NCBI GenBank assembly: GCA_003013855.2
Contig: PVNU02000773.1
Span: 1,473,001 to 1,537,000 of the forward strand
Direction: 5' to 3'
Origin: Liriodendron chinense
Taxonomy: Eukaryota; Streptophyta; Magnoliopsida; Magnoliales; Magnoliaceae
Length of the DNA stretch: 64,000 nucleotides
Below the pieces are notes generated by a model. It saw only the letters and a list, made by a program, of their open reading frames with translations. It ran no database searches and was not told the DNA's origin. Below, in pieces: positions 1 to 10,435 of this stretch. A program made the translations under genes and the position numbers. Numbering within the stretch: the stretch's first letter is position 1; the number at the start of each line of letters is the position of its first letter.

Positions 1-1196
1 AATGTGACCAAAGCAGGCGATTTTGATTGGGTTTTTTTTCTTTTTTCCTTCTTCTTCTGCTTTTTTTTTTTCCAGTAAATGGATGTGTAGAAGTTAAAGA
101 CTTGGGGACAGACGACTAAATCATTTTCAGAAATCCAAAATGGAATCATTTTTTTTTTTTTTTTTGAAAGATCCAAAATGGAATCATGAAACTCATAAAT
201 TGGAGAATCCAGAATAAAGGGAGGTGGGAAGAATATGCATACAAAACAAAAGGCAATAGGATGGTGTTAGACGTCTTTCATGACACATTCCACTGATGAA
301 GAATCAGTGTTTGGCACATGCATATGCTATCAAGGAGTACCTTCTGTTCAAGCTTCACCATCTTTCCATGTCCAATAATACCCTGCAATGTATCTTTCAG
401 CTGTTTTCCTCTTCTGGGGGGAGTGGCTGGTCAATAAAAAGCAATAAATATTAAACAAGTTTAAGAAATGAATGTTGCCACTGATGGAATGGTGGAATAC
501 CATTGAAGAGAAAGGAAGCTCAGACCAACTGCTTCCTAAAATAGCTTACAGGAATCCATTCTCTTATTGGAGAAGCATCCCTTTTGTTATGGCTATAGTT
601 GTGAAGAATTCTAGCTACTCCTTTTATGTACAAGATTATATGGTGTTCAAAGTAACAAAACAGCATTTATCGTTCAACCACACTACTAATACATTACCCA
701 CGTTCAGGTGATCCAGACTATTCATTTGGTGGGCTCAATCATGGATGAGCAGTGCTGCGAAATCTCCTCCATTAGACAATCTTACCTGTCTGGTTGGCCT
801 GCAAATGAAGAGTTTTACCAATTGTCTCCATAATAGTTCCAAAATTCCATGACTCAGCTTGAACTCGGCTGTGTCAACTCAACTCGACAAGATTTGAGCT
901 GAGTCGCCAGGAAACCTGCTAGTGAGTGTAGCTCACCCAAATCGACAAGACTCATTGACGCAGCTCACTGACCTGGTCAATTTGGCATGACTCATGGTGA
1001 CTCAGACCATGTCACTTGCATGATCAGCTATCCTTTATTTTTTTGGGTTAAGTTAGAAGGAGCCAAGCCTAGCTAAGGAAGCCAAGGTCTATAACAGCTA
1101 TGGAAGCAAGGTCTATAGCCAAGACACCATGAGTTGCACATTTGTTCATTTTGGCCAAATTTATATATTTTACCACAACATAACTATTTTAAATAT
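1..1196. other. Intergenic, no gene seen
   Basis: AT-rich DNA with T and A runs. No open frame here resembles a protein I know. Between about 845 and 1015 the sequence is dense in short alternating words such as CTCAACTCGA and GAGCTGAGTC. These recall the ends of hAT-type MITEs, but I could not close a terminal repeat or a target duplication. Confidence 0.5.
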
Positions 1197-1693
1197 GGGT
1201 TTTGCTAACCCCCCAAAGCTTTAAATGACACATGGGATGACCTATTGTTGATTTGAATGGAACATTCATTCATAAAACTAGGAGCAAGCCATGGTGCAAA
1301 AATCACACCAATCAGATGATCCTAAATATCCGATCCATAGCATAAAAAATGGAGCTACAAGATTCTGGAGAAGCAAAATAGTTCCAATCATCATCTTGAA
1401 ACATCTATTCAAGAGATTTCACATTGTATTGTTTATGATTCCAAAGTAACACTTTGGTTTGACGATTCTAACCATCTGATCTCTGGCCCATAAACAATGA
1501 ATGGTTGTAACAAATCAGCCCCATTCAAAGGTTTACACGATCATCTGATCAGTGTGATTCTTGCACCATGGCTTGTCCCAATAGTACTATTGAATGAATG
1601 GTCATGATTGATGATTAGGCATCCCACATGACATTTAAAAGCCTTGGGGATGTTGCTAATGTTCTCATGAAGGTAGGGATGTTAGCAAAACCA
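1197..1693. mobile_element. Mutator-like MITE with 9-bp target duplication
   Basis: A 497 bp non-coding element. The left end reads GGGTTTTGCTAAC and the right end, read inward on the other strand, is TGGTTTTGCTAAC, so 12 of 13 bases agree. Further in, the arms stay related (left AAATGACACATGGGATG, right AAATGTCATGTGGGATG). It is flanked by an exact 9-bp direct repeat TTTAAATAT at 1188-1196 and 1694-1702. A 9-bp duplication is the usual signature of the Mutator superfamily. The flank is AT-rich, so some of the match could be chance. No transposase is encoded. Confidence 0.7.
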
Positions 1694-1982
1694 TTTAAAT
1701 ATTTATTATAACTCTGCATACTTCAAACTTAATTATCGAATGCCAAGCCGGTTGAGTCAAGCAACGAATAGGTCAAGTTTACAAGACTGGGCTGGCTATT
1801 GAACCAACTCAAGTTTTTGGGTTTTAAACCAATCCAAACTCATCAAAAAAAAAATTCACTACTCACATGGCTAAAATTCCTATAGAGTACATTTGTGGAG
1901 CATGGCATGTTCACGGTGTCAATGGGGCTGCTAGATAAGTGGTATGTATTACAAATATGAAGGTCCTATGCCTACTACTTAT

Positions 1983-3795
1983 GGAAGCAGATTGTGTCCT
2001 GGTCCCGCCTAGATGGAAATCAGCCCAGGCAGGGGCTTTATGGGGCCCATTGTGATGTATGGGTTTTATCCACTCCATTCATCCATTTTTCCAAATCATT
2101 TTAGGGTATGAGCCCAAAAGTGAGGCAGATCCAAGGCTCAAGTGGACCACATCATAGGAAGCAGTTGTGATTATGATGCCCACCGTTGAAACCTTCCTAG
2201 GGCCCACCATGATGATTATTTGCCATCCAACCTGTTCATAAGGTCACATAGACCTACATTAAGGGAAAAAACAAATGTCAACTTGATCCAAAACTTGTGG
2301 TCCCTAGGATGATCATAATGGTGGTCATTCAATCCCCACTATTAGTTTTGGGCTCAAACCCTAAAACAGTTTGGAAATTTGGATGAATGGAGTGGATAAA
2401 ACCATTGCTTGCAATATTGATAATAGCAGCCAATATTATCGGTATCACAGGTCAAGCAATATGAAACCCTACCAAAGTATCTAAAATCATTGATATCACA
2501 CTACGTATCGCTAGATATCGTGAAATATCGCCGATATTGTGATATATCTCTCAACATCATCACTATTCCCTTTGTATTTTTCTTATGTATCAATGACACC
2601 TATCAATATCTACAAATATCATTCGATGTCGTCAAGGAAACCGGGTTGTCTTAAAAAAAAAAAAAAAAACCCAAAAAATACTCCATTTTTTGCATTTTTC
2701 CTTCATTCTTCCTTCTTGTAAACACCTCTAGGGTGGATTTCAGTCCATCCTTTTGAATCTTTTGGGAGAAAAACAAGGTTTTCAAGCCGGAATCAAGATC
2801 GAAGCAGATTTGGGGCCGGTTTTGGTTCGGTGAGTGTTTTTGCATTTTGGTCCCCTTTTGATTTAAATCATACTAAATCCAGTGTTAAAATGTTAAAAAT
2901 GCTTGATTCTTCATGTTTTGCATGGAAAATCAAGAATATAAACCTTTGATTTCAAGATTTGAGGGAAGGTGGTCCAATTTGGGGGAATTTTTTTAATTTC
3001 CACAGTTTCTCCCAAATTGCTTGTAATCTTACTACCCAAACACGAAATCAAACATGCATGATGCCCGATCTACTAATTCATGTAGTTCTGGAGATTTTTC
3101 GAAAAAAAAAACTTTTTAATTAAAAATAAAAAATTATTAAAAAATATTTTTTCCGAAATTTCTTTTCTATCAATGGTCATTTGACTACATTTTTAGAGCA
3201 TTTAAGGGAGGTTGATGATTTTTTTCGAAAATATAATTAATGATTTAATTTAAAAATAATTACTAAATGCTAAAATTTATGTATCATGAGCTACAGCCAA
3301 ACACATCATTCGCGGTTATATTCCTAAATTTCTACTTCTTTTGCTTTTCAACATATTGAATGTGTTTCCATAAATGTCTTCTTACATTTATAAATTTTAT
3401 GAATTCACTTTGAATATAGTTGCATTAGTTCAGTCGGACAGTGCATAGCTTAGTACCCTATAAAAAGGAAACCTATTATGTGCACTTGTTTTTTATGATG
3501 TTATGATTTAAAAGTGTGCATTAATGTCTTTTTTAACAATCACTGAAGTTCCATTGAAAAATTCGACCACTTTCCAAATGTTTCCCCATGTTTCCCGAAA
3601 AAGTGCGATAAATTCTCCGATACGACCAATATATCCCATGCGATAACCGATATGTATTTGTATCCCAAGGGTGCGATGCGTAACGTGATACTGATACAGT
3701 AAACACGGTATAAAACCCATACATCACAGTAGGCCCCATGGAGCACCTGCCTGGAACAATTCAATCTAGGCGGGGACAAGACGTAATCCATTTCC
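1983..3795. mobile_element. Fold-back (palindromic) MITE, interrupted by a hAT element
   Basis: The outer arms are at about 1983-2402 and 3709-3795. Read inward they match over about 85 bases: both contain GATTRYGTCYTG, CCCGCCTAGAT, CAGGCAGG and TGTGATGTATGGGTTTTAT. The flanks ACTACTTAT (1974-1982) and CCTACTTAT (3796-3804) agree at 8 of 9 bases, as a Mutator-type duplication would. The left arm carries the phrases typical of this window's fold-back family (GTGGACCACATCATAGGAAG, CCATCCAACCTGTTCATAAG). The right half is cut by the hAT element at 2403-3708. Confidence 0.65.
2403..3708 (-). mobile_element. Non-autonomous hAT element, copy A
   Basis: A 1306 bp element whose termini are degenerate forms of the hAT end CAGTG: CATTGCTTGC on the left and, on the other strand, CCGTGTTTAC on the right. 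The flanks GATAAAAC (2395-2402) and TATAAAAC (3709-3716) agree at 7 of 8 bases, as expected for hAT. It is an inverted copy of the element at 39511-40884, matching in both terminal regions and in the AT-rich middle (TTCTTCATGTTTTGCATG, CAAATTGCTTG). One end is rich in GATATCG-like words. I see no transposase. It sits inside the fold-back element at 1983-3795. Confidence 0.72.
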
Positions 3796-4024
3796 CCTAC
3801 TTATATGGGTGTTGATTGCTAACTGGAAGAAAAAGTTGTTTGCTTCGGTAGAACATTGGACACTTTTCCTAGTTGCAATAAATACATGTTTTCATACTTA
3901 ATAGTAAAGAGAACTACAAACAAAATTATGAAATCAAGATTACTATCTCCGAGGATAATATCGGAGCCCCAAGGGCAAAAACATATCACAAACCAGATGC
4001 AAGCCAAAACAAACACAACTACCA

Positions 4025-4290
4025 CACAACATAGACATCATCATCAATTCATCATCATAGTTGTGTCCCATCTATTTGGGGTTGGCTTTTATAAATCCTG
4101 TTTTACCAATCATTCCTATCTAAGGCTCTATGCTCAGTAAGTAAACAAGCCCTAATATCCCTCATTACCACCTCAATCCAAGTTCTTTTAGATTTTCCAC
4201 TCGTCCTCTTTCGAGACCTTCAACCCTAATCAAAGTTACCCTCCTTACAGGATCCATATCCGGTATTCATTGCACATTATTATAGTTGCA
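4025..4290 (-). mobile_element. RTE-type LINE, 3' end fragment
   Basis: On the minus strand this block reads like the last part of a plant RTE reverse transcriptase ORF: an arginine-rich stretch followed by ENLKELGLRW, then several stops, then FIKANPK close to the end. A GATGATGATG-like tail follows at about 4025-4050. The phrase CCCCAAATAGATGGGAC just before the tail is the usual RTE 3' signature and recurs at 42545-42615. The copy is 5'-truncated and full of stops. Assignment rests on recognising this conserved 3' end, not on a search. Confidence 0.6.
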
Positions 4291-7260
4291 CAAAGAGTTT
4301 TAAGGGAATTGGCAGCAAATTTTCCGAGCGGAAGCAAGGAAACACCTGTTTCAAAATGCTAACATGTATAAAAACTTAGGAAGCAAGAATAAGATTGAGT
4401 TTGAAGTATGATACAGGCAGAAGAACATGGGTAGAAGGTTCTTGCAGCTAAGCACATGAGAAAAACCATCTCAATCTGATTCTCCTTCATTTTTTCCTCT
4501 TACGGGGACTACTCCTGGGCTACTACTGCAGAGCTCATTCTTAACCTATCCTCCCCAGTCTTTCCTCACATCCATCTTAACATCATCAACTGTGCAACAT
4601 TCATCCCTTGCTTATGTTGCCTTCTGACTTCCTAACACTGCCACATAAGCAAAGCCAGTTGAAAGAGATCTCTTATAAAATGTTTCCCCAAGTTCCCTAC
4701 ACATGCAGCAATCAAACAAACTTCAAGGGCCCATCTCTACATAATTGACTCAATTCTAAGCCTGTTGGAAACATCCTCCTTGATATCTCAATCCTTTTGA
4801 ATAATAGCTGCAAGGCAGAGAAACAAATTGTTTTGAGAATCTGCTGACCATCCATTTTGACCAATCTCTCTCTTCTATGGCAATTTATTACTAAAGTTGC
4901 ATAGCACACAATAGATCCTCCAAACTGAGTTAGCACTTAATAATTGATGAAATAAAAAAGAAGTTAGATGAATTGAACAAATAATGAACTTTCCAATTCA
5001 TCATAAGGAACTAACACACTCTAGCGGCCCAGATTCAGAACTGAAAAAGAAAAGAAAAAAGATCCAATGCTGACATAGGCCAAGTGACTGGCAATCATGC
5101 TAAAAGAGATGGAGCAACCAGGTCACCTAAGAATGTTTCCCACAATTCCTAACTGAATTGATGCTTGCCACAAGATGAAAGATACACAGAAACAATTCCT
5201 TCAACAATACCATCTCTCAAGCTTCAGGGGGTAAAAAAATCAGGTGTTCATCGTGATCAGCATAGTCCCTATGTTTCTGCAGTGTCAACTATCAGCTTTA
5301 GTAGCAAAAAGTTTTTCTTTACCCTAGAAGAGATTTCCAGCCCTAAGCCAAATGCATCTTCCACAGGCAGATTAGTCTTCAGCATCTTACCATATGCTAC
5401 AAATGGCAAGAGATCAACTGTTCTTGTCGGACTAAGTACACTTATTGCTGCAGGGTTGCCCTTTTGTAACATGCTTTTAACAAGTGATTGGTATTTTCCC
5501 ATCCAAGTAAGACCAGATCCACACACATAATAAAGAGCTCGAGTACTTTCAAACATTCTAGAATTAGAGATTTTTCAGCCCTCAATGCTCCTCCAGCCTC
5601 CTCTGGCCATCTATGTAACTAGACAGAATTAAGTGGATATGCCACTCAAAAGCAAATTCACACGGAAGTCATTGGCACTTGACAGCATAAGGTAGTTGAT
5701 AAGGGGGGGGGGGGGGGGGGGGGGGGGGATGGGTGGACAGCTTTTACTTCTATTTTATATCATGAAATAGCTGCTGATATTTTCTGGATATATAGCATGG
5801 CATACCTGCCAACTTTGTCAGCATGGCTTCTGGTCCCTAGAAAGCATGAAGGCACCATCTCAGCTTTCACACTGATTTTTTCATTCCCTCCATGTTAAAA
5901 CTGACTGTGTATCTCAAAACAAAATGACCATTTTTCATTTCATTAGAAAGTCCTAATGATGCATTCACACATGTGCAGTAAGCATGCACTGAATTGGCTG
6001 CCAATAGAAATTAAGTTGATGTCCTACAAAAGTAAATATAGGGCTTGACATCTACAAATTTAACTTGCAGACCACCAGAGAGAATAAAACTTGAACAATT
6101 AAAGCTAGCAAAATCATTTTCTTCATTAATGCTACCAACAATAATGTTCACAGAACCTCTACCTCTAGAAATAGAACTCCATCAGAGCATCAACAATTCA
6201 ATGTTCCATAAGAGGAGACATCCAGTAGCAAGCAAATATTGTTACAGACTATCACATGCTATTTCTTTTCTTTAAAAAGCTCAGACATACTGTTACTGAT
6301 ATTTACCGGCTTTGCAAAGAGAGTACAATCAAAACCCAATTTGAAAGGATAAAAACAAGTTCACTGCCACAATCACTGATGAGCACCCTTTTAAGAAAGA
6401 CAATCACTGACATACTTTATCAAATACTTTAATTAGGGTTAGAAGTTAGAACTAAATAACTCATACCCAGGTGTTCATACTCAAGATTGACACCAAGTTA
6501 CAAGTTACAATTATGCAATATCTTTCAATCAAGATGCTATTTGCAATGCAAGATAACATTCCAAGTAGACGACACAACTTACAATGACGGTCGTCACGGT
6601 AGCTTTCACCTCTCCCCTATGTGCCATGGTCAACTCAAGAAAACTCTTGTTGATACTCTCAATGTGTCTCAGCCTCCCATTGTCAGCCAAAACAGCTTAG
6701 CAAATAAAACGTAAAGAACAATAAACAAGAGGTACCTGTAAACTCATATGACCCCATATAAGCATAAACCATTCATATCAGCCGAAGCAGCTTGGCAAAT
6801 ATAAGACATAATCATGTGTAAAAACAATAAGCAAGAAGTACCTGTAAACTCATATGAACCCATATAGCATAAACCTCTCATGTCGTCAAATTATGTCCCA
6901 CAGTGATTAATGGTTTGGGTAACAGTTCAAAGAAAATTTGGTGACAAGCCAAGGATGTCAATAACAAAATCACAAATCTTTGCAATGTAGATGCTCTCTA
7001 AAGTATAGAGCTCAGCTACCCAAAGAGCCAATAATTTTTTATCCATAGAAGTCATCAAATAATTGCAGCATTAAATCTTTAAGAAGATCCGCAAAATCAA
7101 TTAATCCAAAACTAGTTTATTCCACCACTTCAACAGAAGTTTTAAACAATATCGTGGATATTACATAGCCATATTGAAATATCATGAGAGTGCTAGAGTG
7201 GCTTGATAACATTAGCGACACAACCAATAGAACCATAATTGTGCAGTGAAGTGTGTGTGG
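4291..7260. other. Genic-looking but uncalled region, possible exon block near 5.3-5.56 kb
   Basis: This stretch lacks obvious transposon ends and has intron-like composition. On the minus strand an acceptor-like TCTCTAATTCTAG precedes an open block at about 5557-5290. One frame there reads LELFIMCVDLVLLGWENTNH; another stays open for 95 codons to 5269. I recognise neither. The minus-strand frame at 4936-4712 is similarly anonymous. A pure G run lies at 5703-5728. These may be exons of an unidentified minus-strand gene or relics of one. Confidence 0.25.
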
Positions 7261-7289
7261 GTGTGTGGTAGCAATAATGTGGCATATCC

Positions 7290-7840
7290 AGCACAATTAC
7301 AATTGTTGAAATGAAGAATCAGTATCACATACTACTAGCTTCAATGTGTACTTGGTGCAACCTAGCGATCAAGTCAATGAGATCTCGACACTTGAATCAC
7401 AAAGAAATGGACAACAGTACACCCACAAGAATATTTGAGTGTAGAGGGAGAAATAACTTCATTGATATCAAACTTCTTCTGTTACAATACCTAAGAAAAC
7501 TCACACTCGGAAAATTTGAAATGCCTACCTCCTATACCACCACCCTCCTTTTATAGACCCTAATGGCAATCCTTATGAATCTTTAATAAAAATCCCCAAC
7601 TAGTAGATTGATTTCAAATCAATTTAATCTACCTACGATGGCAAAAAGCCCAATAATAGTAAAAGTAAATCTAGGAAATAATCCTCATAATATTCCATCA
7701 CATATTTAAATCAACCCCCCATATCTTTCACAAATAGTAAATTGCAGTTCCTAACATATAGGCTATAAATCTAGCAACAAGCTGTCCAAAATCAGCACAT
7801 GTTGAGCCCTATGGTGGGCCATGGGCCTACATCATTCCCC
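7290..7840 (-). repeat. Possible LTR of the adjacent gypsy fragment
   Basis: An AT-rich block directly beyond the 3' side of the gypsy integrase fragment (read on the minus strand). Its content (TTTATAGACCC, short A/T tracts, no coding) would suit an LTR. I could not find matching TG...CA borders or a second copy, so this is a positional guess only. Confidence 0.25.
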
Positions 7841-8009
7841 CGGGTTGGAAAGAACTCAACTTGGGCAAGTTGAACGCTTCATACGAGTAGTAGAGGTCCA
7901 ATCTTTTCAATTTGTCGCCCGTGATCCATATGCATTTGGAATAAAACTTGTTCTTATATTTCACCAAGTACTATTTTTATTGGCCTCATCAAATACTGAT
8001 GATCTTCAT

Positions 8010-8305
8010 TTGCAACACTGGTTCAATTTTTTTTTATTTTTGTTTCTTGGGAAGTTGTTTGTCCATATCCAACTTCCTCTTACTCATCAAGCACCTTGCC
8101 GCAAAACTCGAACAAATCCGCCATATTGAAAGGTGGTGAGATACCCAAGTTATCTGCAACACTAGTTCAATTTTTTATTTTTGTTTCTTGGGAAGTTGTT
8201 TGTCCATGTCTAACTTCCTCTTACACATCAAGCACCTTGCCACGATACTCCAACAAATCCGCCACATTGAAAGTTGGTGAGATACCCAAGTTATCTAGCA
8301 ACTTG
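8010..8305. repeat. Tandem duplication of about 145 bp inside gypsy debris
   Basis: Two adjacent direct copies, about 8014-8158 and 8159-8303. Each contains TTTGTTTCTTGGGAAGTTG, CATCAAGCACCTTGCC and GAGATACCCAAGTTATCT. They differ by scattered substitutions, so the duplication is old. The unit covers the end of the gypsy pol fragment and its first non-coding bases. Confidence 0.8.
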
Positions 8306-8441
8306 ATCTCATAAGCGTTGCCACCAACTTTCTCTTGACTCGGCATGGTCCAATCTTCTTAGACTTGAGCTTGTTGTATGCTCCCCTCAGAAACCTTTCT
8401 TTGCAGAAATAATCCATAACTAATTCACCTTCTTTATATAT
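8222..8441 (-). pseudogene. Ty3/gypsy pol fragment: integrase C-terminal region
   Basis: Translating the minus strand gives GELVMDYFCKERFLRGAYNK, then KKIGPCRV. After a one-base frame shift it gives GGNAYEIKLLDNLGISPTFN followed by VADLLEY and a stop. This is the familiar end of Ty3/gypsy polyproteins, where a GPxxV motif is followed by NAYEIxLxxxLGISPxFNVADLxxY. The frame shift lies near 8335. A second, more damaged copy of the last part lies at about 8080-8160 through the local tandem duplication. No reverse transcriptase or protease of the same element was found nearby. Confidence 0.72.
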
Positions 8442-8882
8442 CTTCTCATTGCAATGTCCATTTGCAACTTCACCATACTTGGCTCCACTCTCCTTGATAT
8501 CCTTCTTTCACTTCTTTTTCTTCTTTTGAACTTCTTTATGTCGGACTATTCAATCAACAGGAGTTCGACTTCTTCGGCCAGACTCATTCAATAATGCACA
8601 AGATTCGGCATGTTCTAACCGAACGCCAAGTCAATATGATGTTGAATGTTCCTCATAGAAAGAAGTCTAGTTATGGGAGCTTCAAGCACCAAGTCTTGAT
8701 AAAGGAGATTCTGCATGAGAGGTGGAACATCCGACTGTTTTGCTTCTTGTTTAGAAACTAAGACATAGATGGTGTAAGTCCCTTTCCTTCCTTCTTCAGA
8801 CTTTCATACACTGAGTGATTTCTTTACCCTCCTCTTTATTAGATTTGAATGTTGGAAGATATTTCATTAGTTACAATGTGAT

Positions 8883-9298
8883 TAGTGTTTTGAATAGTGT
8901 CTAAAGCATAGCGGTAGCATTCGTAGCATAGCATAGTATAGCCACGACACTACGTAGTATTAACAAATAGTGTAAATCCCCTGTAACGTACACAATAGGC
9001 GTATGTAGCATACGCGTACCATATGTAGCGTCGTAGCTTATGCTACTTTTTTTAATAAATGATAATTGTATTTTGTATTTTGTATTTTGTACTTAATACT
9101 CTCAACATGTGGGATTTTAATTTCTTTTCATACTTGTTGACTTATGGTTTCAATTAGACATTATTAATTAAAGCGGTTTGTTTAGAAAGCTGTTGATGTG
9201 ATAATGATTTGATTTGGTTTATATATGTGGATTGGCTTTTAATAAATGATAATAAATAACTTGTTTGAACATGCTTATACTTGAAAAAAATGAATCAT

Positions 9299-9363
<65 letters not shown>

Positions 9364-9491
9364 GTTTTCTTCTTACTATTTATCATATTTTTTCTATTTT
9401 TAAATTAAAAAATAAAAGTATCATGTGGCTTACGCTACACGCTACAGAGGGTTGGACACTACACAACATGCTACAGCTATTCAAAACACTA
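8883..9491. mobile_element. hAT MITE with 15-bp terminal repeats and exact 8-bp target duplication
   Basis: A 609 bp element. The left end TAGTGTTTTGAATAG (8883-8897) and the right end CTATTCAAAACACTA (9477-9491) are perfect inverted repeats. They are flanked by AATGTGAT at 8875-8882 and again at 9492-9499. The TAGTG start and the 8-bp duplication are hAT hallmarks. Inside both ends there are many repeats of GTAGC/GCTAC, which look like the subterminal motifs that hAT transposases bind. The middle holds a (TA)n run at 9301-9358. No coding capacity. Confidence 0.92.
9301..9358. repeat. (TA)n microsatellite
   Basis: An almost uninterrupted TA dinucleotide run of about 58 bases inside the hAT MITE at 8883-9491. 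Confidence 0.97.
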
Positions 9492-9519
9492 AATGTGATA
9501 TTAGCATCATCTTTGAAGA

Positions 9520-10430
9520 ATGAATGGTGCTAAACCAAGTCAATTGCACCATATCTGTCGTGCCCCGAATCTGGCACCCAACACCCATACACCGAGTCCT
9601 GAATTCGGCGCGCGACTTGTAAATTTTGGAGTCTTTTTTTTTAAATGGATATTAGACATAAAGATTGGCATTTCCAACATGAGCAAAATAACCAGTTTCC
9701 ACTACACAATATATTTACTTTTTTTTTTTAACGATCCATACAACATATTTACAATACAACTGTTTTCCAAAAGTACATGATCAACAAAATGCTCAAGAAG
9801 CATAGTATCCAGAAATCACTCGGCAAGCATCGTCTGCTTCTCCTATTTCTAGCATTGTCCTGAAAAATTATAAAGGAATGCATGAACTTTAAAGCCCAAT
9901 GAGTACACCCATGTGTGCAGTGTGTCCTACATGCAGTCCAGTAAGATAAATATGCAATGAAGGAGTCATGTATGATGGAATGCATGTGGTAGGTAAGGTA
10001 TGATGCCGACACAAATGTAATAAGCATCATGATCATGCTCTGATCCAATTCTACAAGCACCACCATGTCACCTCCCGACATCCCAAGCCAAAGCCAACAA
10101 TAACCATACGACAATCCACAACCATAGTTGCCTCCGCACGGCATCCAATGCCCAAGTCCATATCATCACAACTCTGAAAATCACCGGGGCCATACCCGTG
10201 CATCCAATGCTATGACCCTTACCAACCAGAAAACTATCAATAACAAGAACTGTTGAGCAGATTCGAGGATGGAACTGAAATGTCAAAAACTGATGGAATT
10301 TCTCACAATAACTAAGGTAAAATGAGTACTAAAACATGTTCTTCAATTGAATGCCACTTTTATAACTCATTTAGAACAAAATAATTCTATTTACACTGCT
10401 ATTATCTTATCAAAAGGTTGAAAAATATAT
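9520..10430. other. Unassigned, LTR-like DNA
   Basis: The block starts near CGTGCCCCGAATCTGGCACC, a phrase that resembles the middle of plant gypsy-type LTRs. It continues with non-coding sequence containing repeated GGATGC and CATCCAATGC words. The open frames on the minus strand show no recognisable protein. No borders found. Confidence 0.25.
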
Positions 10431-10435
10431 TTCAC

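Noticed and set aside
3508..3720. Minus-strand frame whose end resembles the plus-strand frame at 39513-39710 (both end with a NAHF or NTHF-like tail)
   Set aside because: At first this looked like a shared small protein. The differences between the two are mostly amino-acid changing and both lie in non-coding ends of hAT copies A and B, so it is DNA homology only.
5165..5530. 121-codon plus-strand frame
   Set aside because: Shadow of the minus-strand exon-like block, without a supporting start context or family resemblance.
9749..10144. 131-codon minus-strand frame
   Set aside because: Trp/Cys/His-rich and unlike any protein I know. It overlaps LTR-like non-coding DNA.
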